DNA of 20,868 bases. Origin: Saccoglossus kowalevskii (taxonomy: Eukaryota; Hemichordata; Enteropneusta; Harrimaniidae). Every line of letters starts with the position of its first letter. Position 1 is the stretch's first letter. Shown here one piece after another: positions 10,749 to 20,809 of this stretch. The position numbers and the translations under genes were made by a program. Location of the stretch: assembly GCF_000003605.2 (NCBI RefSeq), contig NW_003134490.1, positions 1 through 20,868 of the forward strand, written 5' to 3'. The notes under the pieces are model-generated. The model ran no database searches. It was given only the letters and a program-made list of their open reading frames with translations, and was not told where the DNA came from.

Positions 10749-11278
10749 TTATGCACACCATGTCTTATTTGACATGGTGCAATAATGTTCCATTATGTGA
10801 TTGACATGGCATAGTATGTGGTTGTTATGCACACCATGTCTTATTTGACATGGTGTAATAATGTTCCATTATGTGATTGCCATGGCATAGTATGTGGTTG
10901 TTATGCACACCATATCTTATTTGGCATGGTGTAATAATGTTCCATTATGTGATTGCCATGGCATAGTATGTGGTTGTTATGCACACCATATCTTATTTGA
11001 CATGGTGTAATAATGTTCCATTATGTGATTGCCATGGCATAGTATGTGGTTGTTATGCACACCATCTCTTATTTGCATGCTACAATAATGTTCCATTATG
11101 AGATTGCCATGGCATAGTATGTGGTTGTTATGCACACCATGTCTTATTTGCATCATGCAATAATGTTCCATTATGTGTTTGACATGGCATAGTATGTGGT
11201 TGTTATGCACACCATGTCTTATTTGACATCGTGCAATAATGTTCCATTATGTGATTGACATGGCATAGTATGTGGTTG
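10749..11278. repeat. 7-monomer unit B-C-D-E-F-G-A (530 bp)
   Basis: A full 7-mer in rotated phase. Its E copy carries the GCC tail, so the palindrome TGCCATGGCA occurs in four consecutive types (C, D, E and F). Confidence 0.88.
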
Positions 11279-11506
11279 TTATGCACACCATGTCTTATTT
11301 GACATGGTGCAATAATGTTCCATTATGTGATTGCCATGACATAGTATGTGGTTGTTATGCACACCATGTCTTATTTGACATCGTGCAATAATGTTCCATT
11401 ATGTGATTGACATGGCATAGTATGTGGTTGTTATGCACACCATGTCTTATTTGACATGGTGCAATAATGTTCCATTATGTGATTGCCATTTCATAGTATG
11501 TGGTTG
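11203..11506. repeat. Dimeric A-X-A-X repeat (2 x 152 bp)
   Basis: A (11203), a GGTGC copy with GCCATGACATAG (11279), A (11355) and a GGTGC copy with GCCATTTCATAG (11431). The pair A-X is repeated once, giving a 152-bp period not seen elsewhere in the window. Confidence 0.8.
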
Positions 11507-11654
11507 TTATGCACACCATGTCTTATTTGACATGGTGCAATAATGTTCCATTGTGATTGCCATGGCATAGTATGTGGTTGTTATGCACATCATTTTCATT
11601 TGCATGCTGCAATAATGTTCTATTATGTGATTGCCATGGCATAGTATGTGGTTG
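11507..11654. repeat. Two shortened monomers (74 bp each)
   Basis: The 11507-11580 copy has lost two bases (CCATTGTGATTG). The 11581-11654 copy has the head ACATCATTTTCATTTGCATG and closely resembles the degenerate copies at 1-143. L copies also follow within two monomers at both places, so these may be two versions of the same junction. Confidence 0.8.
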
Positions 11655-12034
11655 TTATGCACACCATATCTTATTTGACATGGTGTAATAATGTTCCATT
11701 ATGTGATTGTCATTGCATAGTATGTGGTTGTTATGCACACTATGTCTTATTTGACATGGTGCAATAATGTTCTATTATGTGATTGCCATGGCATAGTATG
11801 TGGTTGTTATGCACACCATGTCTTATTTGGTATGGTACAATAATGTTCCATTATGTGATTGCCATGGCATAGTATGTGGTTGTTATGCACACCATGTCTT
11901 ATTTGACATGTTGCTATAATGTTCCATTATGTGATTGCCATGGCATAGTATGTGGTTGTTATGCCCATCATATCTTATTTGACATGGTGTAATAATGTTC
12001 CATTATGTGATTGTCATGGCATAGTATGTGGTTG
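11655..12034. repeat. Partial cassette E-L-N-O and P/E hybrid
   Basis: E (GTCATTGC), L, N and O (ACATGTTGCTATAATG, here full length with TGTGGTTG) are followed by a copy starting TTATGCCCATC as P does but continuing as E (CATATC, GGTGT, GTCATGG; 11959-12034). The cassette is cut inside P by a switch into E. Confidence 0.82.
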
Positions 12035-12641
12035 TTATGCACACCATGTCTTATTTGACATGGTGTAATAATGTTCCATTATGTGATTGCCATGGCATAG
12101 TATGTGGTTATTATGCACACCATATCTTATTTGGCATGGTGTAATAATGTTCCATTATGTGATTGCCATGGCATAGTATGTGGTTGTTATGCACACCATA
12201 TCTTATTTGACATGGTGTAATAATGTTCCATTATGTGATTGTCATGGCATAGTATGTGGTTGTTATGCACACCATCTCTTATTTGCATGCTACAATAATG
12301 TTCCATTATGAGATTGCCATGTCATAGTATGTGGTTGTTATGCACACCATGTCTTATTTGACATCGTGCAATAATGTCCCATTATGTGATTGACATGGCA
12401 TAGTATGTGGTTGTTATGCACACCATGTCTTATTTGACATGGTGCAATAATGTTCCATTATGTGATTGACATGGCATAGTATGTGGTTGTTATGCACACC
12501 ATGTCTTATTTGACATGGTGTAATAATGTTCCATTATGTGATTGCCATGGCATAGTATGTGGTTGTTATGCACACCATATCTTATTTGGCATGGTGTAAT
12601 AATGTTCCATTATGTGATTGCCATGGCATAGTATGTGGTTG
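12035..12641. repeat. Block C-D-E-F-A-B-C-D (left part of a long duplication)
   Basis: C ends TGGTTA, F has GCCATGTCATAG, and A has TGTCCC. All three marks recur in the same order at 19601-20282. The second copy has a G between F and A; here G is missing, giving an exact 75-bp deletion. Confidence 0.88.
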
Positions 12642-13168
12642 TTATGCACACCATATCTTATTTGACATGGTGTAATAATGTTCCATTATGTGATTGTCAT
12701 TGCATAGTATGTGGTTGTTATGCACACTATGTCTTATTTGACATGGTGCAATAATGTTCTATTATGTGATTGCCATGGCATAGTATGTGGTTGTTATGCA
12801 CACCATGTCTTATTTGGTATGGTACAATAATGTTCCATTATGTGATTGCCATGGCATAGTATGTGGTTGTTATGCACACCATGTCTTATTAGACATGTTG
12901 CTATAATGTTCCATTATGTGATTGCCACGGCATAGTATGTGGTTATGCCCATCATGTCTAATTTGACATGGTGCAATAATGTTTCATTATGGGATTGCCA
13001 TGGCATAATATGTGGTCGTTATACACATTATGTCTTATCTGGCTTGGTGCAATAATATTCCATTATGTGATTGATGGCATAGTATGTGGTTGTTATGCAC
13101 ATCATGTCTTATTTGGCATGGTGCAATAATGTTCCATTATGTGATTGACATGGCATAGTATGTGGTTG
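12642..13168. repeat. Divergent cassette E-L-N-O-P-Q-R, copy 1 (527 bp)
   Basis: E with GTCATTGC, L (12718), N (12794), O (12870-12942, 73 bp, ATTAGACATG, GCCACGGC, missing TTG at its end), P (12943, TTATGCCCATC, TCTAATTTG, TTATGGGATT, TGTGGTCG), Q (13019-13092, 74 bp, TTATACACATT, TCTGGCTTGG, GATTGATGG) and R (13093). Order and odd lengths are preserved in the copies at 14911 and 20283. Confidence 0.9.
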
Positions 13169-13470
13169 TTATGCACATCATGTCTTATTTGACACGGTGC
13201 AATAATGTTCCATTATGTGATTGACATGGCAATGTGTGTGGTTGTTATGCACACCGTGTCTTATTTGACATGGTGCAATAATATTCTATTATGTGATTGC
13301 CATGGCATAGTATGTGGTCTTTTTGCACACCATGTCTTATTTGACATTCTGCAATATCGTTCCATTATGTGATTGATGGCATAGTATGTGGTTGTTATGC
13401 ACATCATGTCTTATTTGGCATGGTGCAATAATGTTCCATTATGTGATTGACATTTCATAGAATGTGGTTG
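13169..13470. repeat. Divergent S and related monomers with R/H hybrid
   Basis: S (13169) has GACACGGTGC and CAATGTGTGTGG. The 13245 copy has CACCGTGTC and ends TGTGGTCT. The 13321-13394 copy starts TTTTGCACACC, reads GACATTCTGCAATATCG and is 74 bp with GATTGATGG. The last (13395-13470) has an R head (ACATCATG, GGCATGGTGC) and an H tail (GACATTTCATAGAATG), marking a switch back to the regular series. Confidence 0.83.
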
Positions 13471-14152
13471 TTATGCACACCATGTCTTATTTGACATGGT
13501 GGAATAATGTTCCATTATGTGATTGACAATACATATTATGTGGTTGTTATGCACACCTTGTCTTATTTGACATGGTGGAATAATGTTCCATTATGTGATT
13601 GCCATGGCATAGTATGTGGTTGTTATGCACACCATGTCATATTTGACATGGTGCAATAATGTTCCATTATGTGATTGCCATGACATAGTGTGTGGTTGTT
13701 ATGCACACCATCTCTTATTTGCATGCTACAAAGATGTTCCATTATGAGATTGCCATGGCATAGTATGTGGTTGTTATGCACACCATGTCTTATTTGCATC
13801 ATGCAATAATGTTCCATTATGTGTTTGACATGGCATAGTATGTGGTTGTTATGCACACCATGTCTTATTTGACATCGTGCAATAATGTTCCATTATGTGA
13901 TTGACATGGCATAGTATGTGGTTGTTATGCACACCATGTCTTATTTGACATGGTGCAATAATGTTCCATTATGTGATTGACATGGCATAGTATGTGGTTG
14001 TTATGCACACCATGTCTTATTTGACATGGTGTAATAATGTTCCATTATGTGATTGCCATGGCATAGTATGTGGTTGTTATGCACACCATATCTTATTTCT
14101 CATGGTGTAATAATGTTCCATTATGTGATTGCCATGGCATAGTATGTGGTTG
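13471..14152. repeat. Extended-series block I-J-K-F'-G-A-B-C-D
   Basis: Nine monomers in the expected order. K at 13623 ends GTGTGTGG, and D at 14077 reads ATTTCTCATGG in place of ATTTGGCATGG. The block leads directly into a pure 7-mer. Confidence 0.86.
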
Positions 14153-14682
14153 TTATGCACACCATATCTTATTTGACATGGTGTAATAATGTTCCATTAT
14201 GTGATTGCCATGGCATAGTATGTGGTTGTTATGCACACCATCTCTTATTTGCATGCTACAATAATGTTCCATTATGAGATTGCCATGGCATAGTATGTGG
14301 TTGTTATGCACACCATGTCTTATTTGCATCATGCAATAATGTTCCATTATGTGTTTGACATGGCATAGTATGTGGTTGTTGTGCACACCATGTCTTATTT
14401 GACATCGTGCAATAATGTTCCATTATGTGATTGACATGGCATAGTATGTGGTTGTTATGCACACCATGTCTTATTTGACATGGTGCAATAATGTTCCATT
14501 ATGTGATTGACATGGCATAGTATGTGGTTGTTATGCACACCATGTCTTATTTGGCATGGTGTAATAATGTTCCATTATGTGATTGCCATGGCATAGTATG
14601 TGGTTGTTATGCACACCATATCTTATTTGGCATGGTGTAATAATGTTCCATTATGTGATTGCCATGGCATAGTATGTGGTTG
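14153..14682. repeat. Canonical 7-monomer unit (530 bp)
   Basis: E-F-G-A-B-C-D. The A copy starts TTGTGCAC (14379), and C has ATTTGGCATGGTGT, a D-like mark that suggests local conversion from the neighbouring D. Confidence 0.88.
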
Positions 14683-14910
14683 TTATGCACACCATATCTT
14701 ATTTGACACGGTGCAATAATGTTCCATTATGTGATTGACATGGCATAGTATGTGGTTGTTATGCACACCATGTCTTATTTGACATGGTGTAATAATGTTC
14801 CATTATGTGATTGCCATGGCATAGTATGTGGTTGTTATGCACACCATATCTTATTTGGCATGGTGTAATAATGTTCCATTATGTGATTGCCATGGCATAG
14901 TATGTGGTTG
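14683..14910. repeat. Hybrid E/S-like monomer, then C-D
   Basis: The first copy has an E head (CACCATATC), followed by GACACGGTGC as in S and a GACATGG tail as in B. It joins a 7-mer to a second C-D pair and marks another recombination joint. Confidence 0.8.
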
Positions 14911-15437
14911 TTATGCACACCATATCTTATTTGACATGGTGTAATAATGTTCCATTATGTGATGGTCATTGCATAGTATGTGGTTGTTATGCACACTATG
15001 TCTTATTTGACATGGTGCAATAATATTCTATTATGTGATTGCCATGGCATAGTATGTGGTTGTTATGCACACCATGTCTTATTTGGTATGGTACAATAAT
15101 GTTCCATTATGTGATTGCCATGGCATAGTATGTGGTTGTTATGCACACCATGTCTTATTTGACATGTTGCTATAATGTTCCATTATGTGATTGCCATGGC
15201 ATAGTATGTGGTTATGCCCATCATGTCTAATTTGACATGGTGCAATAATGTTTCATTATGGGATTGCCATGGCATAATATGTGGTCGTTATACACATTAT
15301 GTCTTATCTGGCTTGGTGCAATAATATTCCATTATGTGATTGATGGCATAGTATGTGGTTGTTATGCACATCATGTCTTATTTGGCATGGTGCAATAATG
15401 TCCCATTATGTGATTGACATGGCATAGTATGTGGTTG
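14911..15437. repeat. Divergent cassette E-L-N-O-P-Q-R, copy 2 (527 bp)
   Basis: Same order and lengths as copy 1, but E has GATGGTCATTGC, L has AATATTCTATT, O has TTTGACATG and GCCATGGC, and R has TGTCCC. It lacks the ATTAGACATG and GCCACGGC marks shared by the other two copies, so it is the outgroup of the three except at R. Confidence 0.88.
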
Positions 15438-15589
15438 TTATGCACATCATGTCTTATTTGTCATGGTGCAATAATATTCTATTATGTGATTGCCATGGCA
15501 TAGTATGTGGTCTTTTTGCACACCATGTCTTATTTGACATTCTGCAATATCGTTCCATTATGTGATTGCCATGGCATAGTATGTGGTTG
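15438..15589. repeat. Two divergent monomers after the cassette
   Basis: The 15438 copy (ACATCATG, TTGTCATGG, AATATTCTATT, ending TGTGGTCT) and the 15514 copy (TTTTGCACACC, GACATTCTGCAATATCG) match the pair at 13245-13394. Here the second copy has the full tail GATTGCCATGG, not the GATTGATGG form. Confidence 0.82.
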
Positions 15590-16574
15590 TTATTCACACC
15601 ATGTCTTATTTGACATGGTGCAATAATGTTCCATTATGTGATTGCCATGACATAGTATGTGGTTGTTATGCACACCATCTCTTATTTGCATGCTACAATA
15701 ATGTTCCATTATGAGATTGCCATGGCATAGTATGTGGTTGTTATGCACACCATGTCTTATTTGCATCATGCAATAATGTTCCATTATGTGATTGACATGG
15801 CATAGTATGTGGTTGTTATGCACACCATGTCTTATTTGACATCGTGCAATAATGTTCCATTACGTGATTGACATGTCATAGTATGTGGTTGTTATGCACA
15901 CCATGTCTTATTTGACATGGTGCAAAAATGTTCCATTATGTGATTGACATGGCATAGTATGTGGTTGTTATGCACACCATGTCTTATTTGATATGGTGTA
16001 ATAATGTTCCATTATGTGATTGCCATGGCATAGTATGTGGTTATTATGCACACCATATCTTATTTGGCATGGTGTAATAATGTTCCATTATGTGATTGCC
16101 ATGGCATAGTATGTGGTTGTTATGCACACCATATCTTATTTGACATGGTGTAATAATGTTCCATTATGTGATTGTCATGGCATAGTATGTGGTTGTTATG
16201 CACACCATGTCTTATTTGACATGGTGCAATAATGTTCTATTATGTGATTGCCATGGCATAGTATGTGGTTGTTATTCACACCATGTCTTATTTGACATGG
16301 TGCAATAATGTTCCATTATGTGATTGCCATGACATAGTATGTGGTTGTTATGCACACCATGTCTTATTTGCATCGTGCAATAATGTTCCATTATGTGATT
16401 GACATTTCATAGAATGTGGTTGTTATGCACACCATGTCTTATTTGACATGGTGGAATAATGTTCCATTATGTGATTGACAATACATATTATGTGGTTGTT
16501 ATGCACACCTTGTCTTATTTGACATGGTGGAATAATGTTCCATTATGTGATTGCCATGGCATAGTATGTGGTTG
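15590..16574. repeat. 13-monomer block M-F-G2-A-B-C-D-E-U-M-H-I-J (985 bp)
   Basis: It contains a 7-mer sub-family unit (15666-16195, F-G2-A-B-C-D-E, 530 bp) with marks ATTACGTG plus GACATGTC in A, GCAAAAATG in B and TGGTTA at the end of C. The extended series U-M-H-I-J then follows. The marks link this unit to those at 10067 and 18163. Confidence 0.86.
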
Positions 16575-17178
16575 TTATGCACACCATGTCATATTTGACA
16601 TGGTGCAATAATGTTCCATTATGTGATTGCCATGACATAGTATGTGGTTGTTATGCACACCATCTCTTATTTGCATGCTACAAAGATGTTCCATTATGAG
16701 ATTGCCATGGCATAGTATGTGGTTGTTGTGCACACCATGTCTTATTTGCATCATGCAATAATGTTCCATTATGTGTTTGACATGGCATAGTATGTGGTTG
16801 TTATGCACACCATGTCTTATTTGACATGGTGTAATAATGTTCCATTATGTGATTGCCATGGCATAGTATGTGGTTGTTATGCACACCATCTCTTATTTGC
16901 ATGCTACAATAATGTTCCATTATGAGATTGCCATGGCATAGTATGTGGTTGTTATGCACACCATGTCTTATTTGCATCATGCAATAATGTTTCATTATGT
17001 GTTTGACATGGCATAGTATGTGGTTGTTATGCACACCATGTCTTATTTGACATCGTGCAATAATGTCCCATTATGTGATTGACATGGCATAGTATGTGGT
17101 TGTTATGCACACCATGTCTTATTTGACATGGTGCAATAATGTTCCATTATGTGATTGACATGGTATAGTATGTGGTTG
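16575..17178. repeat. Block K-F'-G-C-F-G-A-B
   Basis: K-F'-G-C-F-G (16575-17026) repeats the order and private marks of 5903-6354, including TTGTGCAC at the first G and TTTCATT in the second. A with TGTCCC and B with GACATGGTATAG follow here, in place of the hybrid seen at 6355. Confidence 0.87.
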
Positions 17179-17556
17179 TTATGCACACCATGTCTTATTT
17201 GACATGGTGTAATAATGTTCCATTATGTGATTGCCATGGCATAATATGTGGTCGTTATACACATTATGTCTTATTTTCATGGTACAAAGATGTTCCATTA
17301 TGAGATTGCCATGGCATAGTATGTGGTTGTTGTGCACACCATGTTTTATTTGCATCATGCAATAATGTTCCATTATGTGTTTGACATGGCATAGTATGTG
17401 GTTGTTATGCACACCATGTGTTATTTGCATCATGCAATAATGTTCCATTATGTGATTGACATGGCATAGTATGTGGTTGTTATGCACACCATGTCTTATT
17501 TGACATGTGTGTAATAATGTTCCATTATGTGATTGCCATGGCATAGTATGTGGTTG
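17179..17556. repeat. Complex junction C/P, Q/F', G, G2, C(+1)
   Basis: The 17179 copy has a C head and a P tail (CATAATATGTGGTCG). The next (17255-17329) has a Q head (TTATACACATTATG) and an F' body (GGTACAAAGATG, GAGATTG). G with CATGTTTTATTTG and G2 with CATGTGTTATTTG follow, then a 77-bp C with GACATGTGTGTAATAATG. Two hybrids in a row keep the natural P-to-Q order at their contact, so a short piece of the P-Q cassette has been inserted between C and F'. Confidence 0.84.
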
Positions 17557-18616
17557 TTATGCACACCATATCTTATTTGACATGGTGTAATAATGTTCCA
17601 TTATGTGATTGTCATGGCATAGTATGTGGTTGTTATGCACACCATCTCTTATTTGCATGCTACAATAATGTTCCATTATGAGATTGCCATGGCATAGTAT
17701 GTGGTTGTTATGCACACCATGTCTTATTTGCATCATGCAATAATGTTCCATTATGTGTTTGACATGGCATAGTATGTGGTTGTTATGCACACCATGTCTT
17801 ATTTGACATCGTGCAATAATGTTCCATTATGTGATTGACATGGCATAGTATGTGGTTGTTATGCACACCATGTCTTATTTGACATGGTGCAATAATGTTC
17901 CATTATGTGATTGACATGGCATAGTATGTGGTTGTTATGCACACCATGTCTTATTTGACATGGTGTAATAATGTTCCATTATGTGATTGCCATGGCATAG
18001 TATGTGGTTGTTATGCACACTATATCTTATTTGGCATGGTGTAATAATGTTCCATTATGTGATTGCCATGGCATAGTATGTGGTTGTTATGCACACCATA
18101 TCTTATTTGACATGGTGTAATAATGTTCCATTATGTGATTGCCATGACATAGTATGTGGTTGTTATGCACACCATCTCTTATTTGCATGCTACAATAATG
18201 TTCCATTATGAGATTGCCATGGCATAGTATGTGGTTGTTATGCACACCATGTCTTATTTGCATCATGCAATAATGTTCCATTATGTGATTGACATGGCAT
18301 AGTATGTGGTTGTTATGCACACCATGTCTTATTTGACATCGTGCAATAATGTTCCATTACGTGATTGACATGTCATAGTATGTGGTTGTTATGCACACCA
18401 TGTCTTATTTGACATGGTGCAAAAATGTTCCATTATGTGATTGACATGGCATAGTATGTGGTTGTTATGCACACCATGTCTTATTTGACATGGTGTAATA
18501 ATGTTCCATTATGTGATTGCCATGGCATAGTATGTGGTTATTTTGCACACCATATCTTATTTGGCATGGTGTAATAATGTTCCATTATGTGATTGCCATG
18601 GCATAGTATGTGGTTG
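17557..18616. repeat. Two tandem 7-monomer units (530 bp each)
   Basis: E-F-G-A-B-C-D at 17557-18086, then E-F-G2-A-B-C-D at 18087-18616. The second belongs to the sub-family with G2, ATTACGTG in A and GCAAAAATG in B, and its E ends GCCATGACATAG as K does. Two sub-families of the same 7-mer therefore lie side by side. Confidence 0.9.
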
Positions 18617-18918
18617 TTATGCACACCATATCTTATTTGACATGGTGTAACAATGTTCCATTATGTGATTGTCATGGTATAGTATGTGGTTGTTATGCAC
18701 ACCATCTCTTATTTGCATGCTACAATAATGTTCCATTATGAGATTGCCATGGCATAGTATGTGGTTGTTATGCACACCATGTCTTATTTGCATCATGCAA
18801 TAATGTTCCATTATGTGATTGACATGGCATAGTATGTGGTTGTTATGCACACCATGTCTTATTTGACATCGTGCAATAATGTTCCATTACGTGATTGACA
18901 TGTCATAGTATGTGGTTG
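18617..18918. repeat. Truncated 7-mer E-F-G2-A
   Basis: The third unit of the tandem run, carrying the same sub-family marks (G2, ATTACGTG and GACATGTC in A). It is cut after A. E has TAACAATG and TCATGGTATAG. B and C are missing and the next copy is D. Confidence 0.86.
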
Positions 18919-19600
18919 TTATGCACACCATATCTTATTTGGCATGGTGTAATAATGTTCCATTATGTGATTGCCATGGCATAGTATGTGGTTGTTATGC
19001 ACACCATGTCATATTTGACATGGTGCAATAATGTTCCATTATGTGATTGCCATGACATAGTATGTGGTTGTTATGCACACCATCTCTTATTTGCATGTTA
19101 CAAAGATGTTCCATTATGAGATTGCCATGGCATAGTATGTGGTTGTTATGCACACCATGTCTTATTTGCATCATGCAATAATGTTCCATTATGTGTTTGA
19201 CATGGCATAGTATGTGGTTGTTATGCACACCATGTCTTATTTGACATCGTGCAATAATGTTCCATTATGTGATTGACATGGCATAGTATGTGGTTGTTAT
19301 GCACACCATGTCTTATTTGACATGGTGCAATAATGTTCCATTATGTGATTGACATGGCATAGTATGTGGTTGTTATGCACACCATGTCTTATTTGACATG
19401 GTGTAATAATGTTCCATTATGTGATTGCCATGGCATAGTATGTGGTTGTTATGCACACCATATCTTATTTGGCATGGTGTAATAATGTTCCATTATGTGA
19501 TTGCCATGGCATAGTATGTGGTTGTTATGCACACCATATCTTATTTGACATGGTGTAATAATGTTCCATTATGTGATTGTCATGGCATAGTATGTGGTTG
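18919..19600. repeat. Block D-K-F'-G-A-B-C-D-E
   Basis: D is followed directly by K, skipping E-U-M-H-I-J. F' has GCATGTTACAAAG. From G onward the order is that of the 7-mer. Confidence 0.86.
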
Positions 19601-20282
19601 TTATGCACACCATGTCTTATTTGACATGGTGTAATAATGTTCCATTATGTGATTGCCATGGCATAGTATGTGGTTATTATGCACACCATATCTTATTTGG
19701 CATGGTGTAATAATGTTCCATTATGTGATTGCCATGGCATAGTATGTGGTTGTTATGCACACCATATCTTATTTGACATGGTGTAATAATGTTCCATTAT
19801 GTGATTGTCATGGCATAGTATGTGGTTGTTATGCACACCATCTCTTATTTGCATGCTACAATAATGTTCCATTATGAGATTGCCATGTCATAGTATGTGG
19901 TTGTTATGCACACCATGTCTTATTTGCATCATGCAATAATGTTCCATTATGTGTTTGACATGGCATAGTATGTGGTTGTTATGCACACCATGTCTTATTT
20001 GACATCGTGCAATAATGTCCCATTATGTGATTGACATGGCATAGTATGTGGTTGTTATGCACACCATGTCTTATTTGACATGGTGCAATAATGTTCCATT
20101 ATGTGATTGACATGGCATAGTATGTGGTTGTTATGCACACCATGTCTTATTTGACATGGTGTAATAATGTTCCATTATGTGATTGCCATGGCATAGTATG
20201 TGGTTGTTATGCACACCATATCTTATTTGGCATGGTGTAATAATGTTCCATTATGTGATTGCCATGGCATAGTATGTGGTTG
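19601..20282. repeat. Block C-D-E-F-G-A-B-C-D (left part of the second long duplicate)
   Basis: C ends TGGTTA, F has GCCATGTCATAG and A has TGTCCC, as at 12035-12641, but G is present between F and A. It runs directly into the third cassette copy. Confidence 0.88.
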
Positions 20283-20809
20283 TTATGCACACCATATCTT
20301 ATTTGACATGGTGTAATAATGTTCCATTATGTGATTGTCATTGCATAGTATGTGGTTGTTATGCACACTATGTCTTATTTGACATGGTGCAATAATGTTC
20401 TATTATGTGATTGCCATGGCATAGTATGTGGTTGTTATGCACACCATGTCTTATTTGGTATGGTACAATAATGTTCCATTATGTGATTGCCATGGCATAG
20501 TATGTGGTTGTTATGCACACCATGTCTTATTAGACATGTTGCTATAATGTTCCATTATGTGATTGCCACGGCATAGTATGTGGTTATGCCCATCATGTCT
20601 AATTTGACATGGTGCAATAATGTTTCATTATGGGATTGCCATGGCATAATATGTGGTCGTTATACACATTATGTCTTATCTGGCTTGGTGCAATAATATT
20701 CCATTATGTGATTGATGGCATAGTATGTGGTTGTTATGCACATCATGTCTTATTTGGCATGGTGCAATAATGTCCCATTATGTGATTGACATGGCATAGT
20801 ATGTGGTTG
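20283..20809. repeat. Divergent cassette E-L-N-O-P-Q-R, copy 3 (527 bp)
   Basis: It shares ATTAGACATG and GCCACGGC in O with copy 1, but TGTCCC in R with copy 2. O is again 73 bp and Q 74 bp. Apart from the R difference I see no change from copy 1. Confidence 0.9.

Noticed and set aside
12870-12950. True boundary between two satellite families at the 73-bp O monomer
   Set aside because: P and Q after it still align to the same monomer along their length, and the regular series resumes later, so this is a divergent cassette of the same family.
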